64,000 bases of DNA from UBA4416 sp963422675 (lineage in GTDB: Bacteria > Bacteroidota > Bacteroidia > B-17B0 > Aurantibacillaceae), in contig CAXVYS010000011.1 of assembly GCA_963422675.2 (NCBI GenBank), positions 1 to 64,000 on the forward strand, given 5' to 3'. Shown one piece after another: positions 1 through 9,097 of this stretch. Below the pieces are notes generated by a model. It worked only from the letters and a program-made list of their open reading frames with translations, searched no databases and was not told the DNA's origin. A program made the position numbers and the translations under genes. The stretch's first letter is position 1; every line of letters begins with the position of its first letter.

Positions 1-80
1 ATAAACGCATTTGGCATTATACAAACCACGACGATAAAAGAAACTATTCTGTTTTTCATACTATTAATTGCTTGTATCAT
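1..80 (-). CDS. Start of a secreted protein, cut off by the window edge
   Basis: The ATG at 80-78 overlaps the TAA stop of the upstream YD-repeat gene by one base (TAATG), which points to translational coupling. Only 26 codons are visible. They read as a signal peptide: a lysine/arginine pair near residues 9-11 followed by a hydrophobic run (IVSFIVVVCIM). Met8 is an equally good start. The function cannot be judged. A second YD/Rhs-type or associated secreted protein is plausible from the coupling alone. Confidence 0.45.
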   Translation of the reverse strand, partial: MIQAINSMKNRIVSFIVVVCIMPNAF

Positions 81-3000
81 TAAGGTTTGTAGTTATATTC
101 TGTTTTCTCTAAAATTTTGCCGTTCTGGTCTTTCACCAGTTTTAAGCGGCCAAAGCTATCGTATTCATAATACCTGCAATTACTGTTTTCGTCGGAGACG
201 GCTGATGCCCCTATTGATGGGATATAGGTATATGTACTCATCCGCGCTTCTTTAGGGTAAAAGCGGATATCATCTACCTGAACAGATACAGAAGCGTTTG
301 TATTTTGCAGATAACTCCTGATACCTAATGTGGTATTGGAAGGTAAGCCGGCAGTGGTTTTTATTTTATTGAGATCGATTTCTACTTCCACATATTTCCA
401 GGCATTATTGGTATTATTAATAGCCGTAACCATATAAGCACCGCTTACATTTGGATAAACGGCTGCATTAGCGGCATTTTGAACGGTATACAATACCAAA
501 TTCCCCACATTACCCGCAGCAGCAGACGTTGTTTTTACCCAACAGGATAAAATAAATTTTTTGGTTTGTTTTTCAGCAGCCGGAAAATAATCTCTTGTTG
601 GGCCATAAGTATTTGGAGGGATAAACGCGGATGCTTTTCCGCAATGCCCGTCGGCTGTACCAACAGTAACCCCCGATGGGAAGGTCCACAGGGAAGCGTC
701 ATCCGATTCAAAACTTGTAAATCCACAATCGGCTGCTGCTGCGTTATTAACCTGTGCAATCAGCAAATTTTTAGTGTGGCCATAAATATTAACGCTGGTA
801 TTTTTTAACCCGGCATTGTATACACTTTTTGCTACTAAATTATCTTTACTATCGTAGTTACATTCCGATAAGGCTTTGTAACGGCTATCGAGTGTAAAAT
901 TGGCACCACTAAATGTAGTAGCTGTAAAGCTTGATTCTATAACAGGGACATCTGTTTCGAAACCATAGGATTTAAAAGGAAACACCTGCGAGCCTGCGCT
1001 CCCTGTTAAGGCTGCAAAATCCTTATACTCTGTAAAGCCTGTACCTAATAATTTCCTGGCAGTACTGCTGCCGTAATCATATAACCACACTTGTTTTTCT
1101 ATGACTTCGTTTAAACGGTTTTGTGCATTTAACGTCGCTAAAAAGCCCGTGGTTGCATTATAATCCAGACAACGTTTCAAAATGGTTTCATTGGTTTGTC
1201 CTTTACTATCTGTTACAGCCGTTTTTGTAAGCTGTTTATGGGCAGGATTATCGTAATAAAAATTAACCGCTGAGTTAAACTGTGAGGCTGAATTGCTTAC
1301 ATCATATTTTGTAACGGTTTGCCTGCTTAGTATTTTCCAGGCAGAAATGTAATAGTGAACCGCATATTTATACATAAATGCCAAATCATAAACACCAACC
1401 GGGGATAAGCTTCTACGGATAACCGAATTTGTAAACGCAAATACTTTTTGAGTGCTTTTGATGGTATACTCGTTTACTGTTTTTTTAACTAACCTGTTGG
1501 TATTATCGTATACCTGTTCTTCTAAAAGTGCTCCCCTGTTCCAATCGAAGTTAGGGTTTTCGGTAAACGGAAAATTATCCTTTAAACAAGTTGTATTTTG
1601 GGGAGGTTGTGTATTATATGACCCGCTCATGTATAAATTAGTAGTTGTTCTGTTATACAAACAGGTACCCGATATGCACTCATCCTGAGCAACACCAACT
1701 GCAGCAGATAAATAAAACTTACTCACTGTTTTACCATTACCATTGTATTCTACAGTTACTTCCGTATAGCCCACATGGCTACCCATGGTACTACCCAAAC
1801 CAGATAAGCTGTTATTAAACAAGACATAGTTAGGTTGTATACTGCAACCCAGGCGTTTTGCGAAAATGGGTAATGTGAGCACTTTACCGGAAGTAATGGT
1901 TGGATTAGCCGATTGTTTGTAGCTGTAATTTTTAATAATATCATTAGCATGGTCTAAGCCATCGAAATCCACTATTTTTTTTATTCTTAAACCCCCACCA
2001 ATACGGGTTTGGGCCTGCAGGTAAAAATCATGCGGTTCAAATTCAAAGGAAGTGGTGCCTTTGGTTGGATAGGTGATTTTTTTAATAATGCATGCTTTCA
2101 TCGCTGTTGCCTCCGGTGACTTATCATAATTACCAAGCATCACCGGCGTTCCCGTAGCCCGGGGATAAATGGAAAACTCGCTTAAAAAATCGTTATCAAT
2201 TGCATCATTAGGATAATCGTATACAAGAGGCTTGTATACATTATTAGGGGCAGGTGTTATTTTTAAATATCCCCAAAAATCCTGACGTTGCGAAAATTTT
2301 GGCGCAATTGCAACGGTTTCATCATATTCAAATGCATAAGGTGGATTTGTAGAAGCCAAATCAGAACTTTGCTCTGTTACACTTAACAATTTTAGTTTTT
2401 TATACAGACATCCTTTACTGCCGGCGCTGGACGAGTTGGGTGCCAGAAAATAAGAATAATTAAAATTATATTTTTTAATAAGTGTATTGTTAACGTCTTT
2501 TATTTGAATATCCGACAATGCCATTGCATTTGCTGCCGGTATAGAAAATGAACCTGTCATTCCATTAAACACCGTAAGTCCGTTTAAATCGTCTCTGCTA
2601 ACAGTTGCATTAAAGCTTACACTCCCTGTACTCCATGTAATTTGGCTTAAACGTTTTGCCGTAACAGATAATACATTATCAGATGTTTCACGCGAATTAT
2701 CGGCAGTCCAGTATTTAAATTGTTTACTAACCTCCGAAAGATTTTTTTGGTACTCTGCAGTATAAATAAAATTAATCTGGTGGTTGTTTGTCGCATTTTT
2801 TATTTTGGTTAAATGCCAACTGGAATTATAAGGATCCAAAGCATCAAAAGTGGAATAAGAAGTTAAATCGTTAAGTTCGTCTGTTTCTGTTTCACCCAAA
2901 TCAGCCACATAATAATGGTCATCGCTTCCTGTAATGGTTTTTGTTATTTCAACTTCATCAAAGGTGTAGGTATTTCCGTTTCCGTCAATGATCTCGAATT

Positions 3001-3631
3001 TAATAAGATCTCCACCTGGATTTCTAAAGTAATTCACTTTAATATTTTGTTGGGAAATCAATTGAATATTTCCTGTTTTATCGAACATAAATTGTCCGGA
3101 ACCTCCGGGATAATTAAAATAAAATACATCAGGTTCTCCGTCAAGTATATTGGATGCTATCTGCGCCATATAAATATCTGCTAACGGTGTAGTTCCGTTA
3201 CAGAAATTTTCGATGGACGTTCCTGTTGATAAAAAGCCATTAGAGCCGGTTACTCCGCCATTGGTTAAATCACGTCCAAAAATATCGCCATTGAAATCGT
3301 CAGGTGCACCTTTTACGGCTCTTGTAATCGTTCCTCCTGCATTTAAGCTCCAGCCTAGTCCAACCCAGGAGGCTTCTTCACCTACTTTAATTCCCTGAGA
3401 GTGATAGGATAGTGAAACAGGTATAGATAGATTTCCTTCTGAAATGGAGTAAAAAGGAATACTGATGTTTGGAATGCCGGTATATAAGCCCACAGGTACA
3501 TCGCCATACTTGCCTAAAGCGGCAGACGTTGGTGAAGGAGGAATAGCCGAACTCCTATTAAATGGAACATCTTCCTGTGCCTTAATAGATAATGCACTTA
3601 TAAAAGCCAGGGTTAAAAATATATATTTCAT
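80..3631 (-). CDS. Secreted YD-repeat/Rhs-like surface protein
   Basis: A 1183-residue protein with a cleavable signal peptide ending ...SIKAQ near residue 19. Residues about 30-100 carry the segment common in Bacteroidota Rhs-like proteins (alternating PNISIPFYSI, LSYHSQGIKVGE, WVGLGWSLNAGG). The middle is beta-rich and the last 30 residues contain a YD-type repeat (YDSFGRLKLVKDQNGK) typical of Rhs/YD shells. Rhs-like proteins form large beta-shells that enclose or present a C-terminal domain. Here the protein stops just after the first YD repeats, with no core-closing region or toxin domain, and the next gene starts within its stop codon. The continuation may therefore lie in that second gene beyond the window. 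No T9SS tail is visible. The exact role is unknown; surface or secreted location is inferred from the signal peptide. Confidence 0.75.
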   Translation of the reverse strand: MKYIFLTLAFISALSIKAQEDVPFNRSSAIPPSPTSAALGKYGDVPVGLYTGIPNISIPFYSISEGNLSIPVSLSYHSQGIKVGEEASWVGLGWSLNAGGTITRAVKGAPDDFNGDIFGRDLTNGGVTGSNGFLSTGTSIENFCNGTTPLADIYMAQIASNILDGEPDVFYFNYPGGSGQFMFDKTGNIQLISQQNIKVNYFRNPGGDLIKFEIIDGNGNTYTFDEVEITKTITGSDDHYYVADLGETETDELNDLTSYSTFDALDPYNSSWHLTKIKNATNNHQINFIYTAEYQKNLSEVSKQFKYWTADNSRETSDNVLSVTAKRLSQITWSTGSVSFNATVSRDDLNGLTVFNGMTGSFSIPAANAMALSDIQIKDVNNTLIKKYNFNYSYFLAPNSSSAGSKGCLYKKLKLLSVTEQSSDLASTNPPYAFEYDETVAIAPKFSQRQDFWGYLKITPAPNNVYKPLVYDYPNDAIDNDFLSEFSIYPRATGTPVMLGNYDKSPEATAMKACIIKKITYPTKGTTSFEFEPHDFYLQAQTRIGGGLRIKKIVDFDGLDHANDIIKNYSYKQSANPTITSGKVLTLPIFAKRLGCSIQPNYVLFNNSLSGLGSTMGSHVGYTEVTVEYNGNGKTVSKFYLSAAVGVAQDECISGTCLYNRTTTNLYMSGSYNTQPPQNTTCLKDNFPFTENPNFDWNRGALLEEQVYDNTNRLVKKTVNEYTIKSTQKVFAFTNSVIRRSLSPVGVYDLAFMYKYAVHYYISAWKILSRQTVTKYDVSNSASQFNSAVNFYYDNPAHKQLTKTAVTDSKGQTNETILKRCLDYNATTGFLATLNAQNRLNEVIEKQVWLYDYGSSTARKLLGTGFTEYKDFAALTGSAGSQVFPFKSYGFETDVPVIESSFTATTFSGANFTLDSRYKALSECNYDSKDNLVAKSVYNAGLKNTSVNIYGHTKNLLIAQVNNAAAADCGFTSFESDDASLWTFPSGVTVGTADGHCGKASAFIPPNTYGPTRDYFPAAEKQTKKFILSCWVKTTSAAAGNVGNLVLYTVQNAANAAVYPNVSGAYMVTAINNTNNAWKYVEVEIDLNKIKTTAGLPSNTTLGIRSYLQNTNASVSVQVDDIRFYPKEARMSTYTYIPSIGASAVSDENSNCRYYEYDSFGRLKLVKDQNGKILEKTEYNYKP

Positions 3632-3637
3632 AAAAAA

Positions 3638-4066
3638 TTATTCGTTGGTTAAAATATGTTGGTAATGCTTATTTGTTGAATCGGTGAACTCTGCTACCAG
3701 TATTAATGACTCAGGCGCTTTGATATTACCAAGCAGTATAAAAAATGTATGTTGGTCTTTAATTAACCCATTCGTACAATTGCCGGTTTGGTAAATACCA
3801 TCTGTTGTTGGCAGAGTAAATGTTTGTGAGTTAAACAGAGAGTCGGATACCAAACCCTTCAATTTAAAAACAGCCGAAGTTAAAACCAAAGGGTTATTTA
3901 TTTCAAACGACAAGGAGTAAAACACGGTTGTACCAAGGCTATCAGGGAGTACATCTGTTGCTTCTGTTTTTAACGAAAATCGTTTGACAGGGCTTTTACT
4001 TTGCGCCGTTAGTTTGGTGTTACATATAAACACCGTCAGCAATGCTATAACCAGTTTTGAATACAT
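3638..4066 (-). CDS. Small secreted protein of unknown function
   Basis: A 142-residue protein with an N-terminal signal peptide (hydrophobic run ALLTVFI, cleavage after ...LTAQ near residue 22). The mature part is about 120 residues and mostly beta-like, with two cysteines in the visible mature region. I recognise no domain. It ends 6 bases before the start of the YD-repeat protein, so the two are probably co-transcribed and it may be an accessory of that surface protein. A TAnnTTTG-like element (TAGTTTTG, 4102-4095) lies 30 bases upstream, but no matching TTTG box sits at the usual distance. Confidence 0.6.
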   Translation of the reverse strand: MYSKLVIALLTVFICNTKLTAQSKSPVKRFSLKTEATDVLPDSLGTTVFYSLSFEINNPLVLTSAVFKLKGLVSDSLFNSQTFTLPTTDGIYQTGNCTNGLIKDQHTFFILLGNIKAPESLILVAEFTDSTNKHYQHILTNE

Positions 4067-4151
4067 TTAAATTTGTTTTTAAAAATAATAACGGCAAAAC
4101 TATAAAACTATTACACACCATTTTATTTATTTTTCAAACACTTCATTGTTT

Positions 4152-4167
4152 TCACTACATGTAGTGA
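4152..4167. repeat. 16-bp perfect palindrome upstream of the YD-repeat operon
   Basis: TCACTACATGTAGTGA is its own reverse complement. It lies about 85 bases upstream of the small secreted protein start, in the 323-base gap 4067-4389. That gap otherwise holds only two terminators and AT-rich sequence. It could be an operator, but nothing beyond symmetry and position supports that. Confidence 0.35.
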
Positions 4168-4247
4168 TGAAAAAACATGTTAATTATTTTAACCAATTTT
4201 TTTTTAACAAGTGTCTAAACCCTTTCTATTATTGGATTTCAGCGAAA

Positions 4248-4275
4248 TAAAAAAAGCTTCTGTTTGCACAGAAGC
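4248..4275 (-). terminator. Second intrinsic terminator after the polysaccharide operon
   Basis: Inverted repeat GCTTCTG / CAGAAGC (4256-4262 and 4269-4275) with a 6-base loop. On the minus strand it is followed by a run of about seven T. It lies downstream of the bidirectional hairpin at 4341-4369 and would act as a back-up terminator for the wzc-end of the operon. Confidence 0.7.
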
Positions 4276-4340
4276 AACTTTACAAAATAGTTATTACAGC
4301 ACTATTTTAAATGAAACACATATCCATGAATATATAATAA

Positions 4341-4369
4341 AAAAATCCCGAACGGTTCGGGATTTTTTT
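4341..4369 (-). terminator. Intrinsic terminator after the polysaccharide operon
   Basis: Perfect hairpin with TCCCGA arms (4346-4351 and 4357-4362) extended by flanking A and T runs on both sides, so it could work in both directions. It begins 21 bases after the wzc stop codon and closes the 22.5-kb minus-strand operon. Confidence 0.8.
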
Positions 4370-4389
4370 ATTATGTGATGTATAGTGGT

Positions 4390-6762
4390 TTAACTAATTA
4401 CTTTTTTCCACCAACTCTTAGGTTCTTGTTGGCCATAACCATAACCGCCATAACCGTAGCCGTAACCATAGCCATAACCGTAGCCTTTTTTAAAGTCGGA
4501 TCCGTTAATTAACACAGCCATGTTAGGCAAACGTTTTTCCCTGTTAAGCGTTTCTGCAATGCGCAATAAACGTTTATCCAGATAATTGGCACGTGCCACA
4601 AATACGGTACTATCAGCATATGCATTGATGAGCAATGTATCCGCCACTAAACCCACTGGGGCAGTATCTACAATAATGTAATCGTAATTGGCTTTTACCT
4701 GAGTAAACATTTCACTGATGCGTGGATGCATTAATAATTCTGCAGGGTTTGGAGGAATTGGCCCAGAAGGCAAAATATCAAAATTATCTAAAGCCGGGGC
4801 TTTAAAAATAACTTCACTTAAATTCAAATCAGGATTGGTAATATAATTAGTTAACCCATTTCTATCAGACAAACCCAAATAATTTAATATTTTCGGAGCT
4901 CGTAAATCTGTACCAATCAACAAGGTTTTTTTACCTGATAAAGCAAAGCTTGCCGCAAGGTTTAAGGCAATATAAGATTTCCCTTCTTTGCCAATAGTAG
5001 ACGTGATAAAAACGGTTTTATTGCCGCCCATTTTAGCACTCGTAATAAACTCCACATTTGTTCTTAATAAACGAAATGCTTCTGCTATCTGCGATCCGTT
5101 ATTAGCTGTTACGACAAGATGTTCTTTGAATTCAGATTGAGGAATATCTCCCAGAAAAGGGATCTTTACTTTATCAATATCTTTTTTCCCATGAACTTTT
5201 GTATCTAACAGATCCAGAATATATAGAATAATAATTGGTATAATTAATCCTATTAAAAAAGTAGATAAATAAATGATTTGTTTTTTAGGAGCTACAGGCC
5301 CTCCTCTGCTATAAGCAGAATCAATCACCTTAGCATTTGCCACTGTAACGGCCAGTGCAATGTTTGTTTCTTCACGCTTTTGTAACAAATATAAATACAG
5401 CGCTTCTTTAATTTGTTGTTGGCGCTGAATAATTCTGTACTCACGCTCATACTTAGGAACCGAACCAATCTTCGAATTTATTTCTCCTTCTTTTCTGGTT
5501 AATTCTTTTGCCCTGATTTGCAGAGCGGCTTTTAAATTTATTAAACTTTCTTTAATGGCCCCCTTTAGGCCTGTGAGCTGATTTTCTAAATTCTCTACTA
5601 CCGGATTTTTTTCGCTTGAGCTTTTTAACATACGGTTTCGCTCCAACACCAGCTTATTATATTCTGCAATTTGCATTGATAATGGTGCATCATTCAATCC
5701 TAAATTCGTAGGAATTAAATCGCCGGGTAAACCATGTTTCTGAAGGTAATCGTTCATAAATTCGGCAATACGCATTTGGGTATTTGCTTCCAATACGCTT
5801 GCTTCACTCTCACTACCGTTTTCAAGAAATAATTTGGCTTCAGATTCTACATCCGTTAATTTATACCTGGTTTTAAAATCCTGTGCTTCACCTTCTACAA
5901 GCGAAAGCTCTTCTGTAATAAATTGAATACGTTCGTTAATAAAATCAGCTGTGTTGCGGCTCACCTGATTTTTATCGGCAACAGCATCCAGGTTATGTTG
6001 TTTGATTAAATTATTGACTATATCTGTTGCTTTAGCGGGTATTGCATCTCTCAAACTAATAGTAATGGCATTAGATGTTTTATTGACAGGATCAACTTTA
6101 ACTACCGCCAAATACCTATCTACAACCTCATTAACAGGGGTAATAATTATTCTGAAATCCTTATTGATATAGGGATCTTTAAAAAAGGAAGTGGTAGTAA
6201 AAATAATTTTTCCAAAATCGGTTGTAATAGCATCTCCAAAATTATAGGTTCCAATGATATCTTCGTTTCCTCCTTGTTTTAAGGTAAATCTTTTAACTGA
6301 TTCAGGAATTATAAGCCAATTGCCTGCAATAACTGAAAGTGTATCTTTACCTATGTAATGAGCCAAAATGGGTGTATCATGATAACGTTCATGATCAATA
6401 GGCCTGCCCTGGGAGAAATAAGAAATGTTCAGATTTAATTCCTTAACCACCATCGTCATTAAGGTGCGTGATTTTAAGATCTCTATTTCATTATCAATAT
6501 TTTTGTTATTCTTTAAAATTCCCAGATCCTCAAAAGCAGAGAGTTCAGATGAAATCTCTCCTTTTTTATCATCCTTAATTAAAATAGTAGCATTTACTTC
6601 ATATAAGGGAGTTTGATATCTTAAGTATACAAACCCAAGCAGTAAGCTCACAACCAGGCTCACAATAAACCATTTCCAGTGATAGAGGTACTTAATTAAA
6701 ATATCTTTTAAGGAGTGTTCCTGGGTTTCTTCAACCGAAAAATTATATTGTTCTAATTCCAT
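4390..6762 (-). CDS. wzc: Wzc-like polysaccharide co-polymerase and BY-type tyrosine kinase
   Basis: A 790-residue inner-membrane protein. It has a Wzz-type N-terminal domain with a first membrane segment near residues 33-50 (WFIVSLVVSLLLGFVYL) and a long periplasmic coiled-coil region. A second membrane segment near 495-515 (IYLSTFLIGLIIPIIILYI) leads to a cytoplasmic BY-kinase. The kinase shows a Walker A (IGKEGKSY, about 588-595), a Walker A' (LLIGTDLR) and a Walker B (YIIVDTAPVG, about 697). The tail (about 760-777) is almost pure Gly-Tyr dipeptide and would be the autophosphorylation cluster. Family members control polymerisation and export with the Wza channel. Here the gene follows the Wza-like gene by 9 bases and is last in the operon. 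Confidence 0.93.
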   Translation of the reverse strand: MELEQYNFSVEETQEHSLKDILIKYLYHWKWFIVSLVVSLLLGFVYLRYQTPLYEVNATILIKDDKKGEISSELSAFEDLGILKNNKNIDNEIEILKSRTLMTMVVKELNLNISYFSQGRPIDHERYHDTPILAHYIGKDTLSVIAGNWLIIPESVKRFTLKQGGNEDIIGTYNFGDAITTDFGKIIFTTTSFFKDPYINKDFRIIITPVNEVVDRYLAVVKVDPVNKTSNAITISLRDAIPAKATDIVNNLIKQHNLDAVADKNQVSRNTADFINERIQFITEELSLVEGEAQDFKTRYKLTDVESEAKLFLENGSESEASVLEANTQMRIAEFMNDYLQKHGLPGDLIPTNLGLNDAPLSMQIAEYNKLVLERNRMLKSSSEKNPVVENLENQLTGLKGAIKESLINLKAALQIRAKELTRKEGEINSKIGSVPKYEREYRIIQRQQQIKEALYLYLLQKREETNIALAVTVANAKVIDSAYSRGGPVAPKKQIIYLSTFLIGLIIPIIILYILDLLDTKVHGKKDIDKVKIPFLGDIPQSEFKEHLVVTANNGSQIAEAFRLLRTNVEFITSAKMGGNKTVFITSTIGKEGKSYIALNLAASFALSGKKTLLIGTDLRAPKILNYLGLSDRNGLTNYITNPDLNLSEVIFKAPALDNFDILPSGPIPPNPAELLMHPRISEMFTQVKANYDYIIVDTAPVGLVADTLLINAYADSTVFVARANYLDKRLLRIAETLNREKRLPNMAVLINGSDFKKGYGYGYGYGYGYGGYGYGQQEPKSWWKKVIS

Positions 6763-6771
6763 TATAAATGA

Positions 6772-7566
6772 TTAACGTGTCAACAATACAGCCATAGTAA
6801 CTAATAAGGAAACTATGGAAACTACCAGGCTTATGTTTCCGGTATTAACAACTGATGAGTTTATTTTTGCCCTGTTAGGTTCTACATACACCAAATCATT
6901 CTGGCTTAAGTAATATACAGGTGAGGAAAACAATTCTTTAGACGTAAGATTGACCCGTGTTTCGGTTTTTTTTCCATCTACATCACGAATCACTAACACA
7001 TTTTTTCTTACACCGGTAATGAGCAGATCTCCTGCTATCCCCAAAGCTTCAGGCAAAGTTATTCGTTCATTAGGGATGGTAAAAGTTCCGGGGTTACGCA
7101 CTTCACCTAATACGGTAACTTTATAATTTAAAATTCTAACCAAAACAGTAGGTTGTGTTAAGTAAGGCTTAAGTCGGTTTTTCAAAGTATCAATAGCTGC
7201 ACTACGACTTAAACCCGCCAGCTTAATTTTACCCGCTACCGGAAAATCAACGTTTCCTTCGGTATCAATTAAATATCCTTGTGGAGTTGGTGCTCCCTGG
7301 CTGTAACCTCCCATACTCTGATTAACACTATTTACGGGAATATTAAAGGGTTTTATTGCTTCAGGATCCAATCCTAAAACAGTGATCGACAGGATATCAT
7401 CTGTTTTTAATACAGGATTATAACTTTTATTTACAGCTTCACTATTTATTGTGTCTTTAGAATTAAAATATACTAACTTTTTTTTTGAAGTACATGATGC
7501 GAAAAACATCATGCCTATTAAAACAGGTAAATAAATATAAAAAGGTTTTTTATCCGGGAAATGCAT
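6772..7566 (-). CDS. Wza-like polysaccharide export outer-membrane lipoprotein
   Basis: A 264-residue protein with a lipoprotein signal (lipobox FASC, Cys25). A Poly_export/Wza domain follows at about residues 50-145 (YNPVLKTDDILSITVLG, then GYLIDTEGNVDFPVAGKIKL), then an SLBB-like segment (VTVLGEVRNPGTF...ITLPEALGIAGDLL). It ends in a hydrophobic helix (about 240-262). Wza-type proteins form the outer-membrane translocon for capsule or exopolysaccharide. It is short compared with E. coli Wza (about 380 residues), as is usual for Bacteroidota forms with one SLBB repeat. It sits directly upstream of wzc in the same operon. Confidence 0.9.
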   Translation of the reverse strand: MHFPDKKPFYIYLPVLIGMMFFASCTSKKKLVYFNSKDTINSEAVNKSYNPVLKTDDILSITVLGLDPEAIKPFNIPVNSVNQSMGGYSQGAPTPQGYLIDTEGNVDFPVAGKIKLAGLSRSAAIDTLKNRLKPYLTQPTVLVRILNYKVTVLGEVRNPGTFTIPNERITLPEALGIAGDLLITGVRKNVLVIRDVDGKKTETRVNLTSKELFSSPVYYLSQNDLVYVEPNRAKINSSVVNTGNISLVVSIVSLLVTMAVLLTR

Positions 7567-7675
7567 GATGTTTTTTTAGTATCGCAAAATTATAAAAAAA
7601 TACCGCTTAAACTACAATTTAAGTACATAAAGCTTAACTATTTAGGGATTTATACCGGCCAGACATACAATGTAC

Positions 7676-9082
7676 TTAATACACATTTTTATTCTTGAAA
7701 AATGCTAATGCGATTGTCTTCAAAATAATTTTAAGGTCTAATAAAAAAGACCAGTTCTCTATATACCAGATATCAAATTCAACCCGCTTTTCCATTTCCT
7801 CAACATTTTTCGTTTCTCCTCTGAAACCATTTACCTGCGCCCATCCTGTAATACCTGCCTTGGCAAAATGTCTTACCAAATAATTATTAATAAGGTTTGA
7901 ATACTCATTTGTATGTTTCAACATATGTGGCCTTGGGCCAACGATAGACATATCTCCTTTTAGTACATTAATAAACTGAGGTAATTCGTCAAGGCTTGTT
8001 TTACGCATTATTTTACCAATGGAAGTAATGCGTATGTCGTTCTTGGTTGCCTGCAACTCGTCAGAGAAATTATTTACCCGCATAGTTCTGAATTTATAAC
8101 ACCAAAACGTACGGTTATTTTTACCTGAACGTTGTTGTTTAAAAAAAACAGGGCCCGTGGAGCTTAATTTTACCAATAAAATCAATACCGGAAAAAGCCA
8201 CCAGAAAACTAAAAAAAATAAGACAGATGTAAAGATGACATCGAAACCATATTTAAGAATGCGATTTACCGGATACTCTAAAGGTTCTTTCCTTAACGAC
8301 ATTACCGGAATGGTTCCGTAAAAACTCATTTCCACTTTACGGCTTTTGGTGAAATTTTTAAAATAAGGCACAAACCTCACCCGTATAAAATTGCGTTCAC
8401 AGTAATTGGTAAGGTCCCGGATTTCCTTCGTATCATATTCGGGCAAGGCCATATAAATTTCGTGTACGGGATTTACAGAAATATAAGCGATGACATCTTC
8501 TACTTTCCCGAGCAAACCTTTAGTGCCGGCTTCGTTATCAAAGAAGCCCAGGATCCTGTATCCATAGCTCAAATCACCGGAAAGTGTTTCCTGTATTTCT
8601 CTGCCTGTTTTACCGGCACCAATAATAATGACGTTTCTAAAATTATATCCTTTGCGGCGCAGGTTCTTTAATAAAGAGATAAATGCAATTCGGCCTATGA
8701 AGATCTCTACAAAAAAAAGATTACAAAATGCCAGTAAACGCGTACGGGATACTTCATTATACTTTAATGCTACTATCATAACAAATACAACAGCGAGTAA
8801 ATAAAATACGAGTTTAAACGTACGTCCCAGAATTTTCTCCATAGGTTCCATCCTGATGAAACGGTATGCGTGGAAATAGCTTCCCAGTAAGATCCAGATG
8901 ACGTTGGAAAGCAACCATACTGTTTTAGCATCCTGTGAATGGATTTCGGAAATACGCTCGTTGCTTATAAAGTAGGAGCATACGTACGCAATATTCAATA
9001 AAATAATATCCAACAACAACCCGAACAATTTAATGTAACGGGAATAGCCATAAATATAATCGCTCCTTCTTTTTTTAGACAT
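7676..9082 (-). CDS. Initiating sugar phosphotransferase (WcaJ/WbaP family)
   Basis: A 468-residue polyprenyl glycosylphosphotransferase. Four membrane segments lie in residues 15-120. A CoA_binding-like Rossmann domain follows (VIIIGAGKTGREIQ, about 150-165), then a re-entrant or membrane segment near 275-300. The catalytic bacterial sugar-transferase domain shows FFKQQRSGKNNRTFWCYKFR, DELPQFINVLKGDMSIVGPRP and ITGWAQVNGFRGET. Such enzymes transfer a sugar-1-phosphate, often glucose or galactose, to undecaprenyl phosphate to start repeat-unit assembly. The substrate cannot be read from sequence. It lies 109 bases upstream of the export genes and 15 bases after a second sugar transferase, so one locus has two candidate initiators. 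Confidence 0.92.
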   Translation of the reverse strand: MSKKRRSDYIYGYSRYIKLFGLLLDIILLNIAYVCSYFISNERISEIHSQDAKTVWLLSNVIWILLGSYFHAYRFIRMEPMEKILGRTFKLVFYLLAVVFVMIVALKYNEVSRTRLLAFCNLFFVEIFIGRIAFISLLKNLRRKGYNFRNVIIIGAGKTGREIQETLSGDLSYGYRILGFFDNEAGTKGLLGKVEDVIAYISVNPVHEIYMALPEYDTKEIRDLTNYCERNFIRVRFVPYFKNFTKSRKVEMSFYGTIPVMSLRKEPLEYPVNRILKYGFDVIFTSVLFFLVFWWLFPVLILLVKLSSTGPVFFKQQRSGKNNRTFWCYKFRTMRVNNFSDELQATKNDIRITSIGKIMRKTSLDELPQFINVLKGDMSIVGPRPHMLKHTNEYSNLINNYLVRHFAKAGITGWAQVNGFRGETKNVEEMEKRVEFDIWYIENWSFLLDLKIILKTIALAFFKNKNVY

Positions 9083-9097
9083 TTCAGGTTACATTAT

